DNA of 64,000 nucleotides from Thioalkalivibrio paradoxus ARh 1 (GCF_000227685.2 NZ_CP007029.1:2020501-2084500), one strand, 5' to 3'; shown: positions 9,229 through 23,156, numbered from the stretch's first letter. The notes: a model not told the origin generated them from the letters alone. Numbers and translations are program-made.

Positions 9229-10584
9229 TTAGAACATGCCGCCGGCCGCGCCGAACACCAGCGCCAGCAGCAGCGCCGTCTGGTCGCGCCCGTTGACCGT
9301 CAATCGCCCGCCTTCCAGCTGCAGCCGGCTGTTCAGAACGCCGTTGCGCTGGCGGATCCACTGCTTCTCGGTGCCCTGTTCCAGCCAGTCGCGGAACGCG
9401 GTGACCTCGGCGTCGTCCAGCAGCGCGCGCTCCTTCAGCCAGTCGCTCATCTCGCCGATCAGTTCCACCCCCAATTCCATGTCCAGGCTGGCCGCCAGCG
9501 ACTCGAGCGGCCGCCTCGCCAGCAGATCGGCATCCCCACGCAAGCCGAGATCCAGGTCCAGCCGCAGCCGCTTCTCCGGTTCGGTATTCAATCGCAGTTC
9601 GCCGAAGACGACCGGATCGTGCGCGATCATCTGCTGCAAGCCCTCGAGCAGAATGGCCGCGACCAGCCCCGACCGTGCCGTAGGATCGGCGGACGCGAAC
9701 GGCAGGTGCTGCAGATCGTCCAGCAGGCGCAGCACCGTCGGACGGTGCCAGCGCAGGGCGTTCAGATGCGACTCCAGCGCGAACAGTTCCAGCGAACCGG
9801 AACGCAGCCGTTCGGTACGCATGCGTATCACCTGGTCGATATGCTTGGGGGTCGAATTCTGCCAGGCACTGAGCTGCAACTTGTCCGCGGCCAGCGACTC
9901 GACCTCGCCGTGTTGGAATCGCAGCTGCCCCACGCCGAAGCTCAGGTCATAGTCCGGCAGCCGCCCGTAGCGGCCATCCGGCCCCGGATGCACCAGCAAT
10001 CCGTAGTGCAGATGTCCCAGGTCGAGGCGCTTCCGTCCCTCCGCCACGGCAGCGCCATCGGTGTCGAAGCTCAGCAGCAGCCGCTCCGGAGAATACGACA
10101 CGCCGCCCTGGCCCGCGCCCAGCTCCAGCTGCAATGTGTCGTTTTCCCCGTGACCGGCAGCGCCGAGTTGCAGCCGCACCGGACGGCTGGACAGCCGCGA
10201 ACTCAGCCCGCCGCCCAATCCCACCCAGGTTTCCGCACGCGGGGCGGCCTGCGCGATGGCATCTTCCAGCGCCAGCGGCAGACCCTGCCCGACCCGCGAA
10301 TCGGCCAGCTCGGTCTTCACCGTGGCGCCGAGCAGCCGGTGTCGGATCCTGTGATCCAGCACCAGTTCGAACTCGATGTCGTCACTGCGAAACTCCAGCA
10401 CGCTGCTGGCCCGCGCCCGGTAATTCTCGCGCTCGTAGCTTCGAATCGCGTGGTGCACGCGAACGTCGCCCAGCTGCGACGACTGCGGCTCGCGCAACGT
10501 GTTCTCGACCTGCACCCCCACATACACCGGCCAGGCCACCGCCACCACGGCCAGGAACAGAATCGGTATCACGATCTTACGCAC
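9229..10584 (-). CDS. DUF945 (YdgA-like) periplasmic/membrane protein
   Basis: This 451-residue protein has one N-terminal membrane anchor (IVIPILFLAVVAVAWPVYVG) followed by a long secreted domain. The N-terminal pattern, the YERENYRARASSV segment and the rest of the layout fit the DUF945 family (E. coli YdgA). Its function is unknown. The GTG at 10584 is preferred over the longer frame because CAGGAG precedes it at good spacing and the extension would run into the upstream protease gene. It lies directly after that gene on the same strand, 31 bases apart, so both may be one transcript. Confidence 0.75.
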   Translation of the reverse strand: MRKIVIPILFLAVVAVAWPVYVGVQVENTLREPQSSQLGDVRVHHAIRSYERENYRARASSVLEFRSDDIEFELVLDHRIRHRLLGATVKTELADSRVGQGLPLALEDAIAQAAPRAETWVGLGGGLSSRLSSRPVRLQLGAAGHGENDTLQLELGAGQGGVSYSPERLLLSFDTDGAAVAEGRKRLDLGHLHYGLLVHPGPDGRYGRLPDYDLSFGVGQLRFQHGEVESLAADKLQLSAWQNSTPKHIDQVIRMRTERLRSGSLELFALESHLNALRWHRPTVLRLLDDLQHLPFASADPTARSGLVAAILLEGLQQMIAHDPVVFGELRLNTEPEKRLRLDLDLGLRGDADLLARRPLESLAASLDMELGVELIGEMSDWLKERALLDDAEVTAFRDWLEQGTEKQWIRQRNGVLNSRLQLEGGRLTVNGRDQTALLLALVFGAAGGMF

Positions 10585-10615
10585 AGACGACTCCTGGAGA
10601 ATGGCGAGCGCGGCA

Positions 10616-11287
10616 TCAGATCCCCGCGAAGGGTAGCCCGACGCCGGCGCTGATGACATCCATGAAGAACGAGTACACCGGCCCGATCACCGTGCCGAGC
10701 AGGCCGGTCACCAGCAGTGCGAGGACGATCAGCAACCCGTAGGGCTCGATGCGTTCGAACTGGCGGGCGGCACGCGCCGGCAGGAAGCCCGCCACCACCC
10801 GCCCACCGTCCAGCGGCGGCAGCGGGAGCAGATTCAGCACCATCAGCAGGATATTGATCGCGATGCCCGCCATCCCCATGTAGACCAGTGCCAGGCTGTA
10901 GGCATGGTCCACTGCCAGGCCGACCTTGATCACCAGCGCCCAGCCGACCGCCATCAGCAGATTGGCCAGCGGACCGGCCACCGCGACCACCGCCATGTCG
11001 CGCTGTGGGTGCCCGAGGTTGCGGGTATTGACCGGAACGGGCTTGGCCCAACCGAACACGAACGGCGGCCCCGGGGTCAGACTGCTGATGGTGAGCAGGC
11101 CCAGCGGAACCGCGATGGTCCCCACCGGATCGATGTGCTTCAGTGGGTTGAGCGTCAGCCGCCCCAGCATCGCCGCAGTGGTATCGCCCAGCGCACGGGC
11201 CACATAGCCATGCGCGGCTTCATGCACCGTGATCGCGAACAGCACGGGCAAGGTCCAGATCGCGATGGCCTGTATCAACGATTCCAT
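10616..11287 (-). CDS. site-2 protease family (M50) membrane metallopeptidase
   Basis: This 223-residue polytopic protein is of the short M50 (YwhC-like) type without PDZ domains. The zinc-binding motif HEAAHGY has His22, Glu23 and His26 in the first membrane segment. The distal ligand region reads [17 protein letters not shown], the usual N/P-rich plus LDGG motif. Such proteases cut within the membrane; the substrate of this subgroup is not known. In many proteobacteria it neighbours yciO/sua5-like and trpS genes, as here. The start is ATG 11287. Confidence 0.9.
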   Translation of the reverse strand: MESLIQAIAIWTLPVLFAITVHEAAHGYVARALGDTTAAMLGRLTLNPLKHIDPVGTIAVPLGLLTISSLTPGPPFVFGWAKPVPVNTRNLGHPQRDMAVVAVAGPLANLLMAVGWALVIKVGLAVDHAYSLALVYMGMAGIAINILLMVLNLLPLPPLDGGRVVAGFLPARAARQFERIEPYGLLIVLALLVTGLLGTVIGPVYSFFMDVISAGVGLPFAGI

Positions 11288-11383
11288 CTTCGGAGTATAC
11301 CCAACCCGCTCAACGACCCGGCATTACCATCAGGACCGTTCCAGCGGCATCGACGTTCCCAACCGCACCGCCGCTCCCCCGCC

Positions 11384-12001
11384 TCAATCGAGAAAAGCGA
11401 CCGGGCCCAGCCCCGGGCGCAGCACCTCGGGTGCCGGACCGGTCAGGTCGATCACCGTGGTCGCCTCCAGGGTCCCGGCCCCGCTGTCGACGATGGCGTC
11501 CACCTGGCCGCCCAGCCGCTCGGCCATCTCCCAGGGTTCGCTGAGTGGGTGCTCATCCCCGGGAAGCTGCAGTGTCGCCGACATCAGCGGCGCGCCGAGT
11601 TCGGCCAGCAGCGCCTGGGCCACCCGGCTGTCGGGAACGCGCAGGCCAACGGTACGCCGCTTCGGATGCTGGAGTCGCCGCGGCACCTCGCGGGTGGCGG
11701 GCAGGATGAAGGTGTACGGTCCGGGTGTGAGCGTCTTCATCAGGCGGAACGCCGAATTGTCGACCTTGGCGTAAAGTCCCAGCTCCGAAAGGTCGCGGCA
11801 CAGCAGCGTCAGGTGGTGACTCTCGTCGACCTGACGCAGGCGGCGGATACGCTCGGCTCCGGACTTGTCTCCGATCATGCAGGCCAGCGCATAACAGGCA
11901 TCGGTCGGCAGCGCGATCACGCCTCCCTGCTCCAGGCGCTCGATCGCCTGCCGTACCAGCCGCAGCTGGGGATTCTCCGGGTGTATCGTAAGAACGTTCA
12001 T
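11384..12001 (-). CDS. yciO: YciO/YrdC-like protein (Sua5 superfamily)
   Basis: This 205-residue single-domain protein has the YrdC fold. The N-terminal [20 protein letters not shown] and the segments [17 protein letters not shown] and [19 protein letters not shown] match YciO-type members. YrdC/Sua5 makes threonylcarbamoyl-AMP for the t6A37 tRNA modification. YciO is a paralogue whose physiological role is less clear, so a t6A role should not be assumed. The gene is divergent from yciI (start 12167), and the 165 bases between presumably hold promoters for both. Confidence 0.85.
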   Translation of the reverse strand: MNVLTIHPENPQLRLVRQAIERLEQGGVIALPTDACYALACMIGDKSGAERIRRLRQVDESHHLTLLCRDLSELGLYAKVDNSAFRLMKTLTPGPYTFILPATREVPRRLQHPKRRTVGLRVPDSRVAQALLAELGAPLMSATLQLPGDEHPLSEPWEMAERLGGQVDAIVDSGAGTLEATTVIDLTGPAPEVLRPGLGPVAFLD

Positions 12002-12166
12002 GCACTAGGATCGACGGGTGTTCGGCGCACGAGTATACCAGCCGGTGTGCGTTTGCCGCCGGCCGCCGCGCATGGCGCCCGGGCAACGGCCATGCGGAAG
12101 GCTTGTATAATGCCGCGCACCCGGCCGCACCCGGCCGCCCCTGCAGTTTGCTGGAGAGTGTCCGCT

Positions 12167-12466
12167 ATGCTTTACGCGATCATCGGTCAGGATACCCCCG
12201 ACAGTCTGGAACGCCGGCTTGCCGCCCGCCCGGAGCACCTGGCTCGGCTGGAAGCGCTTCGCGATGCCGGCCGCCTGTTGCTTGCGGGGCCATTTCCCGC
12301 GATCGACGGTCCCGATCCGGGTCCGGCCGGCTTCACCGGCAGCCTGATCGTGGCCGAGTTTCCGTCGCTGGAAGCGGCGCAGGCCTGGGCCGACGCCGAT
12401 CCGTATCGCGCCGCCGGTGTGTACCGCGAAGTCACGGTGCGGCCCTTCAAGCGCGTACTGCCCTGA
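12167..12466 (+). CDS. YciI-family protein
   Basis: This small 99-residue ferredoxin-like alpha/beta protein starts [18 protein letters not shown] and includes [24 protein letters not shown] and the C-terminal [20 protein letters not shown]. These are the standard YciI/YCII blocks, including the conserved histidine in RPEHLARL. No enzymatic activity is established for the family. The ATG at 12167 follows GGAGAG; the much longer frame around it is not a gene. It is transcribed with the parvulin gene 65 bases downstream. Confidence 0.88.
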   Translation: MLYAIIGQDTPDSLERRLAARPEHLARLEALRDAGRLLLAGPFPAIDGPDPGPAGFTGSLIVAEFPSLEAAQAWADADPYRAAGVYREVTVRPFKRVLP

Positions 12467-12531
12467 ATCGCGCTGCCTCCGCCCGTCCCGGCACGCGGCG
12501 GCGAATGCCCCTGTCCTGGAGATTCCTGCAT

Positions 12532-13353
12532 ATGCCCCCCGTTCTCGCACCTGCTGCCGCAGCATTGCTGATGCTTGCACTGACCGCCTGCGAACGCGCC
12601 GAACCGCCTCCGGAACCCGTGACTTTGGACGCCGATGCGGTCGCGATCGTCAACGACACCCCGATCACACGCGCCATGCTCTTCGCCTATGCCGGGCTCG
12701 ACGCCACTGCCGACATGCCGGGAATGGAGAACGTGCTGGACGAGGTCATCAACCTGGAGCTGCTGCGCCAGCAGGCGGTGGCCCAGGGGATCGACCAGGA
12801 ACACGAGGTCCGGATGCTGCTGCAAAGCATCGAGACCAACCTGCTCGCGTCGCAGGTGATCGAGCGCCATGCCGAGTCGATGCAGTTCAGTGAAGCCGAG
12901 ATCCAGGCCGAGTACGACGACCAGGTCGCCGCGATGGATCCGATCGAGTACCGCGCCAGCCACATCCTCGTCGACAGCGAGGACGCGGCCGCGGACCTGA
13001 TCGCCCAGCTCCGGGACGGCGCCGATTTCGCCGAACTCGCGATGGCGCATTCGGTCGATGCGTCGTCCGAGCGCGGCGGGGATCTCGGCTGGTTCGCGCC
13101 CCGGCAGATGGTCGCGCCGTTCGCGGAGGCGGTGGCCGATCTCGAGCCGGGCCAGCACACGCAGGAACCGGTGCAGACGCGGTTCGGCTGGCATGTGATC
13201 CGCCTCGACGAGCTGCGCGAGATCGCGCCGCCGCCGCTGGACGAGGTGCGCCCCGAGATCGAGGAAATCCTGCAGGGCCGCGCCTTGCGCACCTATATGG
13301 ACGAACTCCGGGCCGCGGCCCGGGTCGAGTTCCCGGAGCACCCGGAACCCTAG
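12532..13353 (+). CDS. lipoprotein peptidyl-prolyl cis-trans isomerase (parvulin type)
   Basis: This 273-residue secreted lipoprotein has a lipobox signal peptide ending MLALTAC, so the mature protein would begin at Cys and sit in the periplasm on a membrane. It has a SurA/PpiC-like N-terminal helical region (LDEVINLELLRQQAVAQGI) and one parvulin domain (YRASHILVDSEDAA, then FAELAMAHSVDASSERGGDLGWF and QTRFGWHVIRLDE). It would assist folding of exported proteins. ATG 12532 has TGGAGA 10 bases upstream; an in-frame ATG nine codons earlier is possible. Confidence 0.88.
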   Translation: MPPVLAPAAAALLMLALTACERAEPPPEPVTLDADAVAIVNDTPITRAMLFAYAGLDATADMPGMENVLDEVINLELLRQQAVAQGIDQEHEVRMLLQSIETNLLASQVIERHAESMQFSEAEIQAEYDDQVAAMDPIEYRASHILVDSEDAAADLIAQLRDGADFAELAMAHSVDASSERGGDLGWFAPRQMVAPFAEAVADLEPGQHTQEPVQTRFGWHVIRLDELREIAPPPLDEVRPEIEEILQGRALRTYMDELRAAARVEFPEHPEP

Positions 13354-13409
13354 GGCCGCTAGCTTCACCGGAACAAGGGTCGCCGCGCTGGCCGACGCCC
13401 CGGAGGGTG

Positions 13410-16498
<3,089 letters not shown>

Positions 16499-16519
16499 CA
16501 GGAAGACCTCTCGTGTCCT

Positions 16520-19500
16520 TCAGGCCTCGGCCAGTTCCACCGCGGCATCGATATCCACGCTGACCAGGCGCGACACGCCCGGTTCATGCATGGTGACGCC
16601 GATCAGCTGCTCCGCCATGGCCATCGTCGTCTTGTTGTGCGTGATGAAGATAAACTGGATCCGCTCCGACATATCCTGCAAGAGCGCACAGAATCGACCG
16701 ACATTGGCCTCATCCAGCGGGGCATCCACTTCGTCGAGCATGCAAAACGGCGCCGGGTTGAGTTCGAAGATCGCGAACACCAGCGCGGCCGCGGTCAGCG
16801 CCTTTTCGCCTCCCGACATCAGGTGGATGGTCGAAAGCCGCTTTCCCGGCGGCCGGGCCATGATCGCCACGCCGGTGTCGAGGAGGTCGTCGCCGGTGAG
16901 TTCGAGCCGCGCCTCGCCGCCTCCGAACAGGCGCCGGAACTTGTGCCCCAGCCCCTCGTTGACCTGTTCGTAGGTCTGCCGGAACAGCGCCCGGGTTTCG
17001 CGGTCGATCTTCTGCATCGCGCCCTCGAGCGTTTCGAGCGCGGTGATCAGGTCGTCGTGCTGCTCCCTGAGATAGCGGCTGCGTTCGACCAGGCTGCGCG
17101 CCTCCTCGATCGCGGCGAGGTTGATCGGACCCAGGCGTTCGATCTTCCGGTCCAGGATCGCGACCGTCTCTTCCCAGGCCGGGATTGCCGCATCCTCCGG
17201 CAGATCCGCGCCCAGTGCCTCCACCTCGAATCCGCTTTCGCCGAACTGGCCCGCCAGCTGTTCCTGCTGCACGGCCAACTCGCGCAGCTGCAGCCTGCGC
17301 TCCTCGCAGCCCGCCCGCCCCTGTTCCACTTGTCCGGCGAGTTCGCGGAGATCCGCGGCCAGTTGCCGCAGTTCGGCGTCGCAGGCATCGAGGTCCGCGC
17401 GCGCATCGGCAAGCGCCCGTTCCGATTCCTGGCGCTGTTCGAGGCGCTGCTGCAGATCGTTGCGCCATCCGTCCAGCGGCGCCAGGCGCCCGATGCGCGC
17501 ATCCTGCAGCTGGGCCAGCCGCTCGCGATCCTGCGCGCGCTGCTGTTCGAGACGTTCGACTTGCCCCTGCTCGATGGCCACGCGGTGCCGGGCCTCCTGC
17601 ACCGCCAGGCGCATCGCGGACGCACGGTCCCGCGCCTGCTGCGCCGCGGTCCGGGCCTCCCGCTGGCGGCGCTCGGCCTCGGCCACCTGTTGTTCCAGCC
17701 GCTCCCGGTCGCGATCGAGCCCCTCCAGGCGGGACAACGCCTCGTTGCGTTCCGCCAGCGCCTCGTCGCGCTGCTCCGACGCGCGTTCGATCTCGTCCTC
17801 GAGTTCCGCGATCTCCTGGTCGAGGCGCCGGCGCCGCTCGTCCGCCTGCCGGGCCCGCTCGCGCAGGCGCTGCAGCTGTGCGTCGAGACGGCTGGTTTCG
17901 CGCTGGCTCTCGCGCAGCCCCGACTCGGTCTGTTCGAGATCGCCCTCGAGGCCGTGCAGCACCTCCCGGAGTTCGTCCAGGCGCGCGCTGAAAGCCTCGC
18001 CCTGCGCCCGCAATTGCGCCGCTTCCTGCTCGAGGCTGCGCTCCAGCCGCAGCCGCTCGATCACGCCCTCGACCTGCCGATCGACCGTGCGATGACAAAG
18101 CCAGCCCGGACCGATCCAGCTGCCGTCCGGGGTCACGACGCTCGTTCCCGCAGCCCCCCCCGCAGCGAGCCGCGCCCGCGCCTGGTCCAGCGTTGCGGCG
18201 CATTGCACCGTGGCCAGCAGCGCACGCAGCGCGTCAGGGGCACGGACACGGGCCGCGAGCGAGTCGTCGGGAAACGACGCGGCGCCGACACCCGGATCCA
18301 ACGCCCGGAACGCTGCTTCAGGGAGCGCCGGCGGCAGTTCGGCCAGCGATGCGAACACGGCCTCGAACCATTGTCCCAGCACGACCTCGACCGCCGCCTC
18401 CCAACCGGGATCGACGTCGATCTGCGCTGCGACCCGGCGCCCGGGATCGATTCCGTGCTCCTGTGCCCAGCGGGCGAAGGCCGCGCGGTCTTCGTCCCGA
18501 TCCAGCCCCGGGAGGATCTTCAGCGACGCCAGCTGCCCGGCGATTTCCCGCGCCCTGCGCTCGGAATCGTGGAACCGCTCCTGTTCCGCCTGCAGTTCGG
18601 AGCGCCGTTCCGATAGCGCGTCGCGGAGCGCGGCGCGGCGCTCCTGCAACTGTTCGTACCCCTGCGCCGCGACGGCCAGCTCGCCTTCGGCCTGTTCGAG
18701 GTCGGCGCTGCCTTCGGCGGAGGGCAGCCGCTCGCGTTCCTCGCGCAGGCGTTCGTGCCGCAGGCGCGCCCGCTGCAGCAGTTGATCGGCGTGGTCCATC
18801 CGGGTACGCGCCACCTGTGCCGCCTGCTGCGGCTCAGCCATCGCCCGGTGCCACTGCGAGCGTTCCTCGCGTGCCGCCTGCAGCGCCTGTTCGGCGGTCT
18901 CCGACGCCTTCTCGGCGAGTTCCTGCGCCGCGACGGCCGCCTCGCAGTCCAGGTCGTGCGCCTCGATCGCCGCCTCGGCCTCCTGGACGCGGCTTCGGGC
19001 CTCTTCCGCGGACTGCGCCGACGCCTGGACCCGGGCCTCCAGCTGCGCCTGTTCGCGCGCCTCGCGCTCGAGTTCGGCCTCGGCGTGGCGGATCGACTGT
19101 TCGAGCCGGGAGACGTCCGCCGACACGTCGTAGAAGCCGGCCTGCGCCGCCTGCTGCGCCTGCTCGAGTTCCACCCGGCGCAGGCGCAGTGCTTCGCTCT
19201 CGGTTTCCTTCTGCTGCGCGCGGGCCTGCAGACCGGCCAGCGCCGTCTCCGCTGCCACCAGTTGCAGGCGCTCGGTCTCCATCCGCTGTTCCAGCGCCCG
19301 CAGACGCAACAGCAGAAGCTCGGCCCGGCGCTGGCGCCGCTGCGCGGCCAGTTCCTGGTACTTCTCGGCGATCTCGGCCTGGCGGGTCAGCTTGCCGGCC
19401 TGGCGATCGACCTCCTCGCGGACATCGTCGAGCCGCTCGAGGTTCTCGCGAGTGTGCCGGATCCGATTCTCGGTCTCGCGCCGGCGCTCCTTGTACTTGG

Positions 19501-20011
19501 AGATACCGGCCGCTTCCTCGAGATAGACGCGCAGTTCCTCGGGGCGCGCCTCGATCAGCCGCGAGATCATGCCCTGCTCGATGATCGCGTAGCTGCGCGG
19601 CCCCAGGCCGGTCCCGAGAAAGAGATCGGTGACGTCGCGCTTGCGCGCGCGCTGGCCGTTCAGGTAGTACTTCGACTGACCGTCGCGGGACAATGCCCGC
19701 CGGACCGAGATCTCGCCAAAACCGCTGTACTCCCCGCCCAGCCGGCCTTCGCTGTTGTCGAAGAACAGCTCGATACTGGCCTGCCCCACGGGTTTGCGCG
19801 AAGCCGATCCGTTGAAGATCACGTCCTCGCTCGAGTCCCCGCGCAGATGCTTGGCCGAGGACTCGCCCATCACCCAGCGCACCGCATCGATGGTGTTGGA
19901 CTTGCCACAGCCGTTCGGCCCCACGATGCCGACGCGGTTGCCGGGCAGCATCAGTGTGGTGGGATCCACGAAAGACTTGAATCCGGCCAGTTTTATGCGG
20001 GCGAGTCGCAC
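16520..20011 (-). CDS. smc: chromosome segregation ATPase SMC
   Basis: Core ATPase of the Smc-ScpAB condensin. The 1163-residue protein has the N-terminal head with Walker [10 protein letters not shown] (about 32-40) and the segment [20 protein letters not shown]. Two long coiled coils follow, separated by a hinge at about 500-660, and then the C-terminal head with [14 protein letters not shown] and Walker [13 protein letters not shown]. The GTG at 20011 ([17 protein letters not shown] follows the initiator) is the standard SMC start; the 48-residue upstream extension crosses the intergenic region. It has Smc partners scpA and scpB in the same window but in a different transcription unit. The divergent neighbour is queF. 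Confidence 0.96.
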   Translation of the reverse strand: MRLARIKLAGFKSFVDPTTLMLPGNRVGIVGPNGCGKSNTIDAVRWVMGESSAKHLRGDSSEDVIFNGSASRKPVGQASIELFFDNSEGRLGGEYSGFGEISVRRALSRDGQSKYYLNGQRARKRDVTDLFLGTGLGPRSYAIIEQGMISRLIEARPEELRVYLEEAAGISKYKERRRETENRIRHTRENLERLDDVREEVDRQAGKLTRQAEIAEKYQELAAQRRQRRAELLLLRLRALEQRMETERLQLVAAETALAGLQARAQQKETESEALRLRRVELEQAQQAAQAGFYDVSADVSRLEQSIRHAEAELEREAREQAQLEARVQASAQSAEEARSRVQEAEAAIEAHDLDCEAAVAAQELAEKASETAEQALQAAREERSQWHRAMAEPQQAAQVARTRMDHADQLLQRARLRHERLREERERLPSAEGSADLEQAEGELAVAAQGYEQLQERRAALRDALSERRSELQAEQERFHDSERRAREIAGQLASLKILPGLDRDEDRAAFARWAQEHGIDPGRRVAAQIDVDPGWEAAVEVVLGQWFEAVFASLAELPPALPEAAFRALDPGVGAASFPDDSLAARVRAPDALRALLATVQCAATLDQARARLAAGGAAGTSVVTPDGSWIGPGWLCHRTVDRQVEGVIERLRLERSLEQEAAQLRAQGEAFSARLDELREVLHGLEGDLEQTESGLRESQRETSRLDAQLQRLRERARQADERRRRLDQEIAELEDEIERASEQRDEALAERNEALSRLEGLDRDRERLEQQVAEAERRQREARTAAQQARDRASAMRLAVQEARHRVAIEQGQVERLEQQRAQDRERLAQLQDARIGRLAPLDGWRNDLQQRLEQRQESERALADARADLDACDAELRQLAADLRELAGQVEQGRAGCEERRLQLRELAVQQEQLAGQFGESGFEVEALGADLPEDAAIPAWEETVAILDRKIERLGPINLAAIEEARSLVERSRYLREQHDDLITALETLEGAMQKIDRETRALFRQTYEQVNEGLGHKFRRLFGGGEARLELTGDDLLDTGVAIMARPPGKRLSTIHLMSGGEKALTAAALVFAIFELNPAPFCMLDEVDAPLDEANVGRFCALLQDMSERIQFIFITHNKTTMAMAEQLIGVTMHEPGVSRLVSVDIDAAVELAEA

Positions 20012-20109
20012 GGGTGGGTAGGGTCCGATGGGGACAAGAGGTAGAATCTTACATGGTTCGGCCCCGGTTTGACCCGGCTGCCGAGAACTCTCGAGCCCAA
20101 GGATCCCCG

Positions 20110-20514
20110 ATGCCCAGTGCACCCAGCAAGACCCTGGACACCTTCCCGAACCCACAGCCCGCCCGCGATTACACCATCCACATGCGCATCCCGGAATTCA
20201 CCTGCCTGTGCCCGGCGACGGGCCAGCCGGATTTCGCCGAGCTGCACCTGGAATACGTTCCGGACCTGACCTGCGTCGAACTGAAATCGCTGAAGCTGTA
20301 CATCTGGTCCTACCGCAACGAGGGGGCCTATCACGAGGCGGTCACCAACCGCATTCTGGACGACCTCGTCGCCGCGATCGACCCCCGGTTCATGCGCCTG
20401 ACCGCGGATTTCAACGTGCGCGGGGGGATCTTCACCCAGGTCGTGGCCGAACATCGCGCTCCGGGCTGGACGCCCGCGGCTGCGGTCGAACTCCCGCAGC
20501 CGATTCCGCGCTGA
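20110..20514 (+). CDS. queF: NADPH-dependent 7-cyano-7-deazaguanine reductase (type I QueF)
   Basis: It reduces preQ0 nitrile to preQ1 amine in queuosine biosynthesis. The 134-residue length is that of the short, unimodular QueF class. The catalytic nucleophile is Cys34 in [13 protein letters not shown], with the proton-donor Asp41. The NADPH-binding block reads [23 protein letters not shown] 20110 begins [15 protein letters not shown]. The frame continues upstream to 20014 without any family similarity. No preQ1 riboswitch is apparent in the 98 bases upstream. It is followed 22 bases later by the FGGY kinase gene. Confidence 0.95.
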   Translation: MPSAPSKTLDTFPNPQPARDYTIHMRIPEFTCLCPATGQPDFAELHLEYVPDLTCVELKSLKLYIWSYRNEGAYHEAVTNRILDDLVAAIDPRFMRLTADFNVRGGIFTQVVAEHRAPGWTPAAAVELPQPIPR

Positions 20515-20536
20515 ACACCGCACGGCGCCGACCCGG

Positions 20537-21817
20537 ATGAACGCGGTTCCGGGACATTTCGTCGGTCTGGATCTAGGCACCTCCGGCGTGCGCGCGGTGG
20601 CGCTGGATGCGGCCGGCCGCCCCGTGACCTCGCTGCGCCGCAACTGGAGCGACGCCGAGCGCAGCGGCCGCGATCCCGGGGCCTGGTGGGACGCGGTACG
20701 GGGCCTGCTCGGCCAGTTGGGCGCGCGGCTGCCCGCCGGCCCTGTGGCGATCGCGGTGGACGGCACCTCGGGTACGCTGCTGGCGGTCGACCGCGACGGC
20801 CAGCCGCTGGGGCCGGCGCTGCTCTACCACGACGCGCGGGCGCGGGCGCAAGCCGCGCGGCTGGCCGCCCTGGCCCCGCGCGAGAGCGCGGCCCACGGCG
20901 CTGCCTCCTCGGCTGCGAAACTGCTCTGGCTGCGCGACCAGGGGCTGCCGCGCGAAGCGGCGCGGGTGTTGCACCAGGCGGAATGGATCAGCGGCGGTCT
21001 GCTCGGCCGATACGACCGCGGCGATGCGAACAACGCGCTGAAGCTCGGATACGACGCAGCCGAGGATCGCTGGCCCGACTGGTGGCTGGCCGAACTGGGA
21101 CCTGTCGCCGGCCTGCTGCCCCGAATCGTGCCTGCCGGCACCGTCGTCGGCCGCATCGATCGGGCCGTGGCCCGGAGCACCGGGCTGCATCCGCTGAGCC
21201 GGATCGTCGCGGGCACCACCGACAGCATCGCCGGCTTTCTGGCCACCGGGGTCGACGACCTGCACACGGGCATCACCAGTCTGGGCAGCACGCTGGTGCT
21301 GAAACAGTGGTCGGCCCAGCCGGTGTTCGACCCCGACACCGGCGTCTACAGCCATCGCGTGCTGGGCCGCTGGCTCGCCGGCGGCGCATCGAACACCGGT
21401 GGCGCGGCGCTGGCGGTGCACTTCACCCCGGCGCAGATCGCCGAATTGAGTCTTGCGATCGACCCGCACCAGGATTCCGGGCTCAGGTACTACCCGCTGC
21501 CCCGCCCCGGCGAGCGGTTTCCGGCGAACGACCCCGGGCGGATTCCGGAACTGAGCCCCCGCCCGGCCGACGACGCGCGATTCCTGCACGGCCTGCTGGA
21601 AGGCATCGCACGGATCGAGGCCGCCGGCTACGCGCATCTGACCCGGCTGGGCACCGCACCGGTAGCGAGGATCGTCACGGTCGGGGGCGGCGCCGCGAAC
21701 CCCCAATGGACCGCGCTGCGTGCATGCGTGACCGGGGTACCAGTACGCAGCGCCGCGCAGGAGGAAGCGGCCCACGGTGCGGCGTTGCTCGCCCGCCGCG
21801 CCTTTCTCGAAGGTTGA
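20537..21817 (+). CDS. FGGY-family carbohydrate kinase (D-ribulose-kinase-like)
   Basis: This 426-residue sugar kinase has the ASKHA fold. The N-terminal phosphate loop is FVGLDLGTSGVRAVALD, the second phosphate motif region is AIAVDGTSGTLLAVD, and the catalytic region contains AGTTDSIAGFLATG. The C-terminal adenosine motif is VTVGGGAANPQWTAL. It is shorter than xylulokinase or glycerol kinase (about 480-510). The size and the lack of the usual C-terminal segments resemble the short cyanobacterial/plant D-ribulose kinase group; this assignment is from memory and needs a tree. It lies 22 bases downstream of queF and is probably co-transcribed, with no obvious functional link. Confidence 0.82.
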   Translation: MNAVPGHFVGLDLGTSGVRAVALDAAGRPVTSLRRNWSDAERSGRDPGAWWDAVRGLLGQLGARLPAGPVAIAVDGTSGTLLAVDRDGQPLGPALLYHDARARAQAARLAALAPRESAAHGAASSAAKLLWLRDQGLPREAARVLHQAEWISGGLLGRYDRGDANNALKLGYDAAEDRWPDWWLAELGPVAGLLPRIVPAGTVVGRIDRAVARSTGLHPLSRIVAGTTDSIAGFLATGVDDLHTGITSLGSTLVLKQWSAQPVFDPDTGVYSHRVLGRWLAGGASNTGGAALAVHFTPAQIAELSLAIDPHQDSGLRYYPLPRPGERFPANDPGRIPELSPRPADDARFLHGLLEGIARIEAAGYAHLTRLGTAPVARIVTVGGGAANPQWTALRACVTGVPVRSAAQEEAAHGAALLARRAFLEG

Positions 21818-21893
21818 AACGCCAGCGAATGCAGGGGTTTGCGCAGCCGGGACCGAAGCGTTTGCAGCCGCACCGAACCCGCACAGGCGCTGG

Positions 21894-22220
21894 TCAGGCG
21901 TGGCCGACTGGCATCTCCTGATGGCGTGCGTGCTGAAGCGACCGCAGCGCCTGTTCCATGACCTCGAGCGCGAGCCGGCGCGTCAGTTCGGGGTCGGCCG
22001 GAATCATCTCTGTGCGCACGGCCATCGCCATCGCCAGCGCCTGCAGCAGATCCCCGTTGCGGGTCTCACCCAACAGTGCGATCTCGTGGTTCAGCGTGTG
22101 CAGGATCCGGTCCAGCAGCTGGTGCACGCGGGTCGCGGATCCCGTCTCGGGGTGCAGTCGAAACTCGAACGAAATCGCGTCGCCGCCAGGCGTAGTGAAT
22201 TCGTAGGGAAGAAAATCCAT
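21894..22220 (-). CDS. hypothetical protein, 108 residues
   Basis: I do not recognise the family. It is a soluble, mostly helical protein without signal peptide or membrane segment. The start at ATG 22220 is supported by GGAG at good spacing. The N-terminal MDFLPYEFTTPGGDAISFEF looks like a short beta structure, followed by histidine-rich helices. It follows ubiG on the same strand, 30 bases from its stop, so it may be co-transcribed with it. Codon use is like its neighbours. Confidence 0.65.
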   Translation of the reverse strand: MDFLPYEFTTPGGDAISFEFRLHPETGSATRVHQLLDRILHTLNHEIALLGETRNGDLLQALAMAMAVRTEMIPADPELTRRLALEVMEQALRSLQHARHQEMPVGHA

Positions 22221-22250
22221 GGTGTACTCCAGAATCGGGAAATCGGTGGC

Positions 22251-23006
22251 TCAGGACACGGCAGGAAGCCGCGCCATCAGCATGTAGTTCACGCCTTCGT
22301 AGCGGATCAGGCGCATGCGCCGGGTAAGCGGGTTCACCCCGACTCCGGAACGCGCGACGATCCGGCAACCCGCGGCCTGCAGCGGATCGGTCAATTCTTT
22401 CGGGCGCACGAATCGGCGCCACTGGTGGGTTCCGCGCGGCAACAGGCGGAACAGGTACTCGGCGCCTATGATACCGGCCACGAAAGACGCCAGGGTACGA
22501 TTCAACGTAGCGAGCACCAAGAACCCCTCCGGACGCACCCGAGACAGGCACTCGCGCAGAAAGGCCTGCGGGTCGACCACGTGTTCGATCACCTCCAGAT
22601 TCAACACCACATCGAATCCGTTCTCGTCGAGGTGCTCGAGGGCGATCGGACGGTAGCGGATCGACAGCCCCTGCGCCTCGGCATGATCGCGGGCGATGGC
22701 GATATTGCGCGGCGCCACGTCGATTCCCAGCACCTCGGCCCCGTGGCGGGCCATGCTCTCGGACAGGATGCCGCCGCCACAACCCACGTCAAGCATGCGC
22801 AGGCCGCGTAGCGGCTCCGCGGCCGAGGCATCACGCTCGAGTTCGCGCGCCAGCTGCTCGACGATCCATCCGCTGCGCACGCGATTGAGCACGTGCAGCG
22901 GCCAGAACGGACCCTGTGGATCCCACCAGTTCGCGGCGAGCCGCTGATACCGGGCCACCTCTTCGGGGTCTACGCTGGGTGCAGATATCGGATCCGTGCT
23001 CGGCAT
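22251..23006 (-). CDS. ubiG: bifunctional ubiquinone O-methyltransferase UbiG
   Basis: It methylates both hydroxyl groups during ubiquinone synthesis using S-adenosylmethionine. The 251-residue protein contains the family N-terminus (VARYQRLAANWWDPQGPFWPLH), SAM motif I LDVGCGGGILSE, the acidic loop VLGIDVAPRNIAIA and motif II FDVVLNLEVIEHV. The substrate-binding segment RGTHQWRRFVRPKEL follows. It begins at ATG 23006 and is divergent from mtgA (start 23157), with 150 bases between. Confidence 0.95.
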   Translation of the reverse strand: MPSTDPISAPSVDPEEVARYQRLAANWWDPQGPFWPLHVLNRVRSGWIVEQLARELERDASAAEPLRGLRMLDVGCGGGILSESMARHGAEVLGIDVAPRNIAIARDHAEAQGLSIRYRPIALEHLDENGFDVVLNLEVIEHVVDPQAFLRECLSRVRPEGFLVLATLNRTLASFVAGIIGAEYLFRLLPRGTHQWRRFVRPKELTDPLQAAGCRIVARSGVGVNPLTRRMRLIRYEGVNYMLMARLPAVS

Positions 23007-23156
23007 GATCGGCCCTCGAGGTAACGGTCGCCACCGCTGTGGATTCAGTCCGGATCGGCGCGCGTTAGTTCACCCTCGAGAACCGCGGTCAGGCGCAACC
23101 GCCGAACCTGCCTGCGCGCCGCCAGGAACAGGACGCGGATCTGGCAGAATGGCCGC

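Noticed and set aside
20012..20109. preQ1 riboswitch upstream of queF
   Set aside because: Only 98 bases separate queF from smc and I could not find the small pseudoknot pattern of a preQ1 aptamer.
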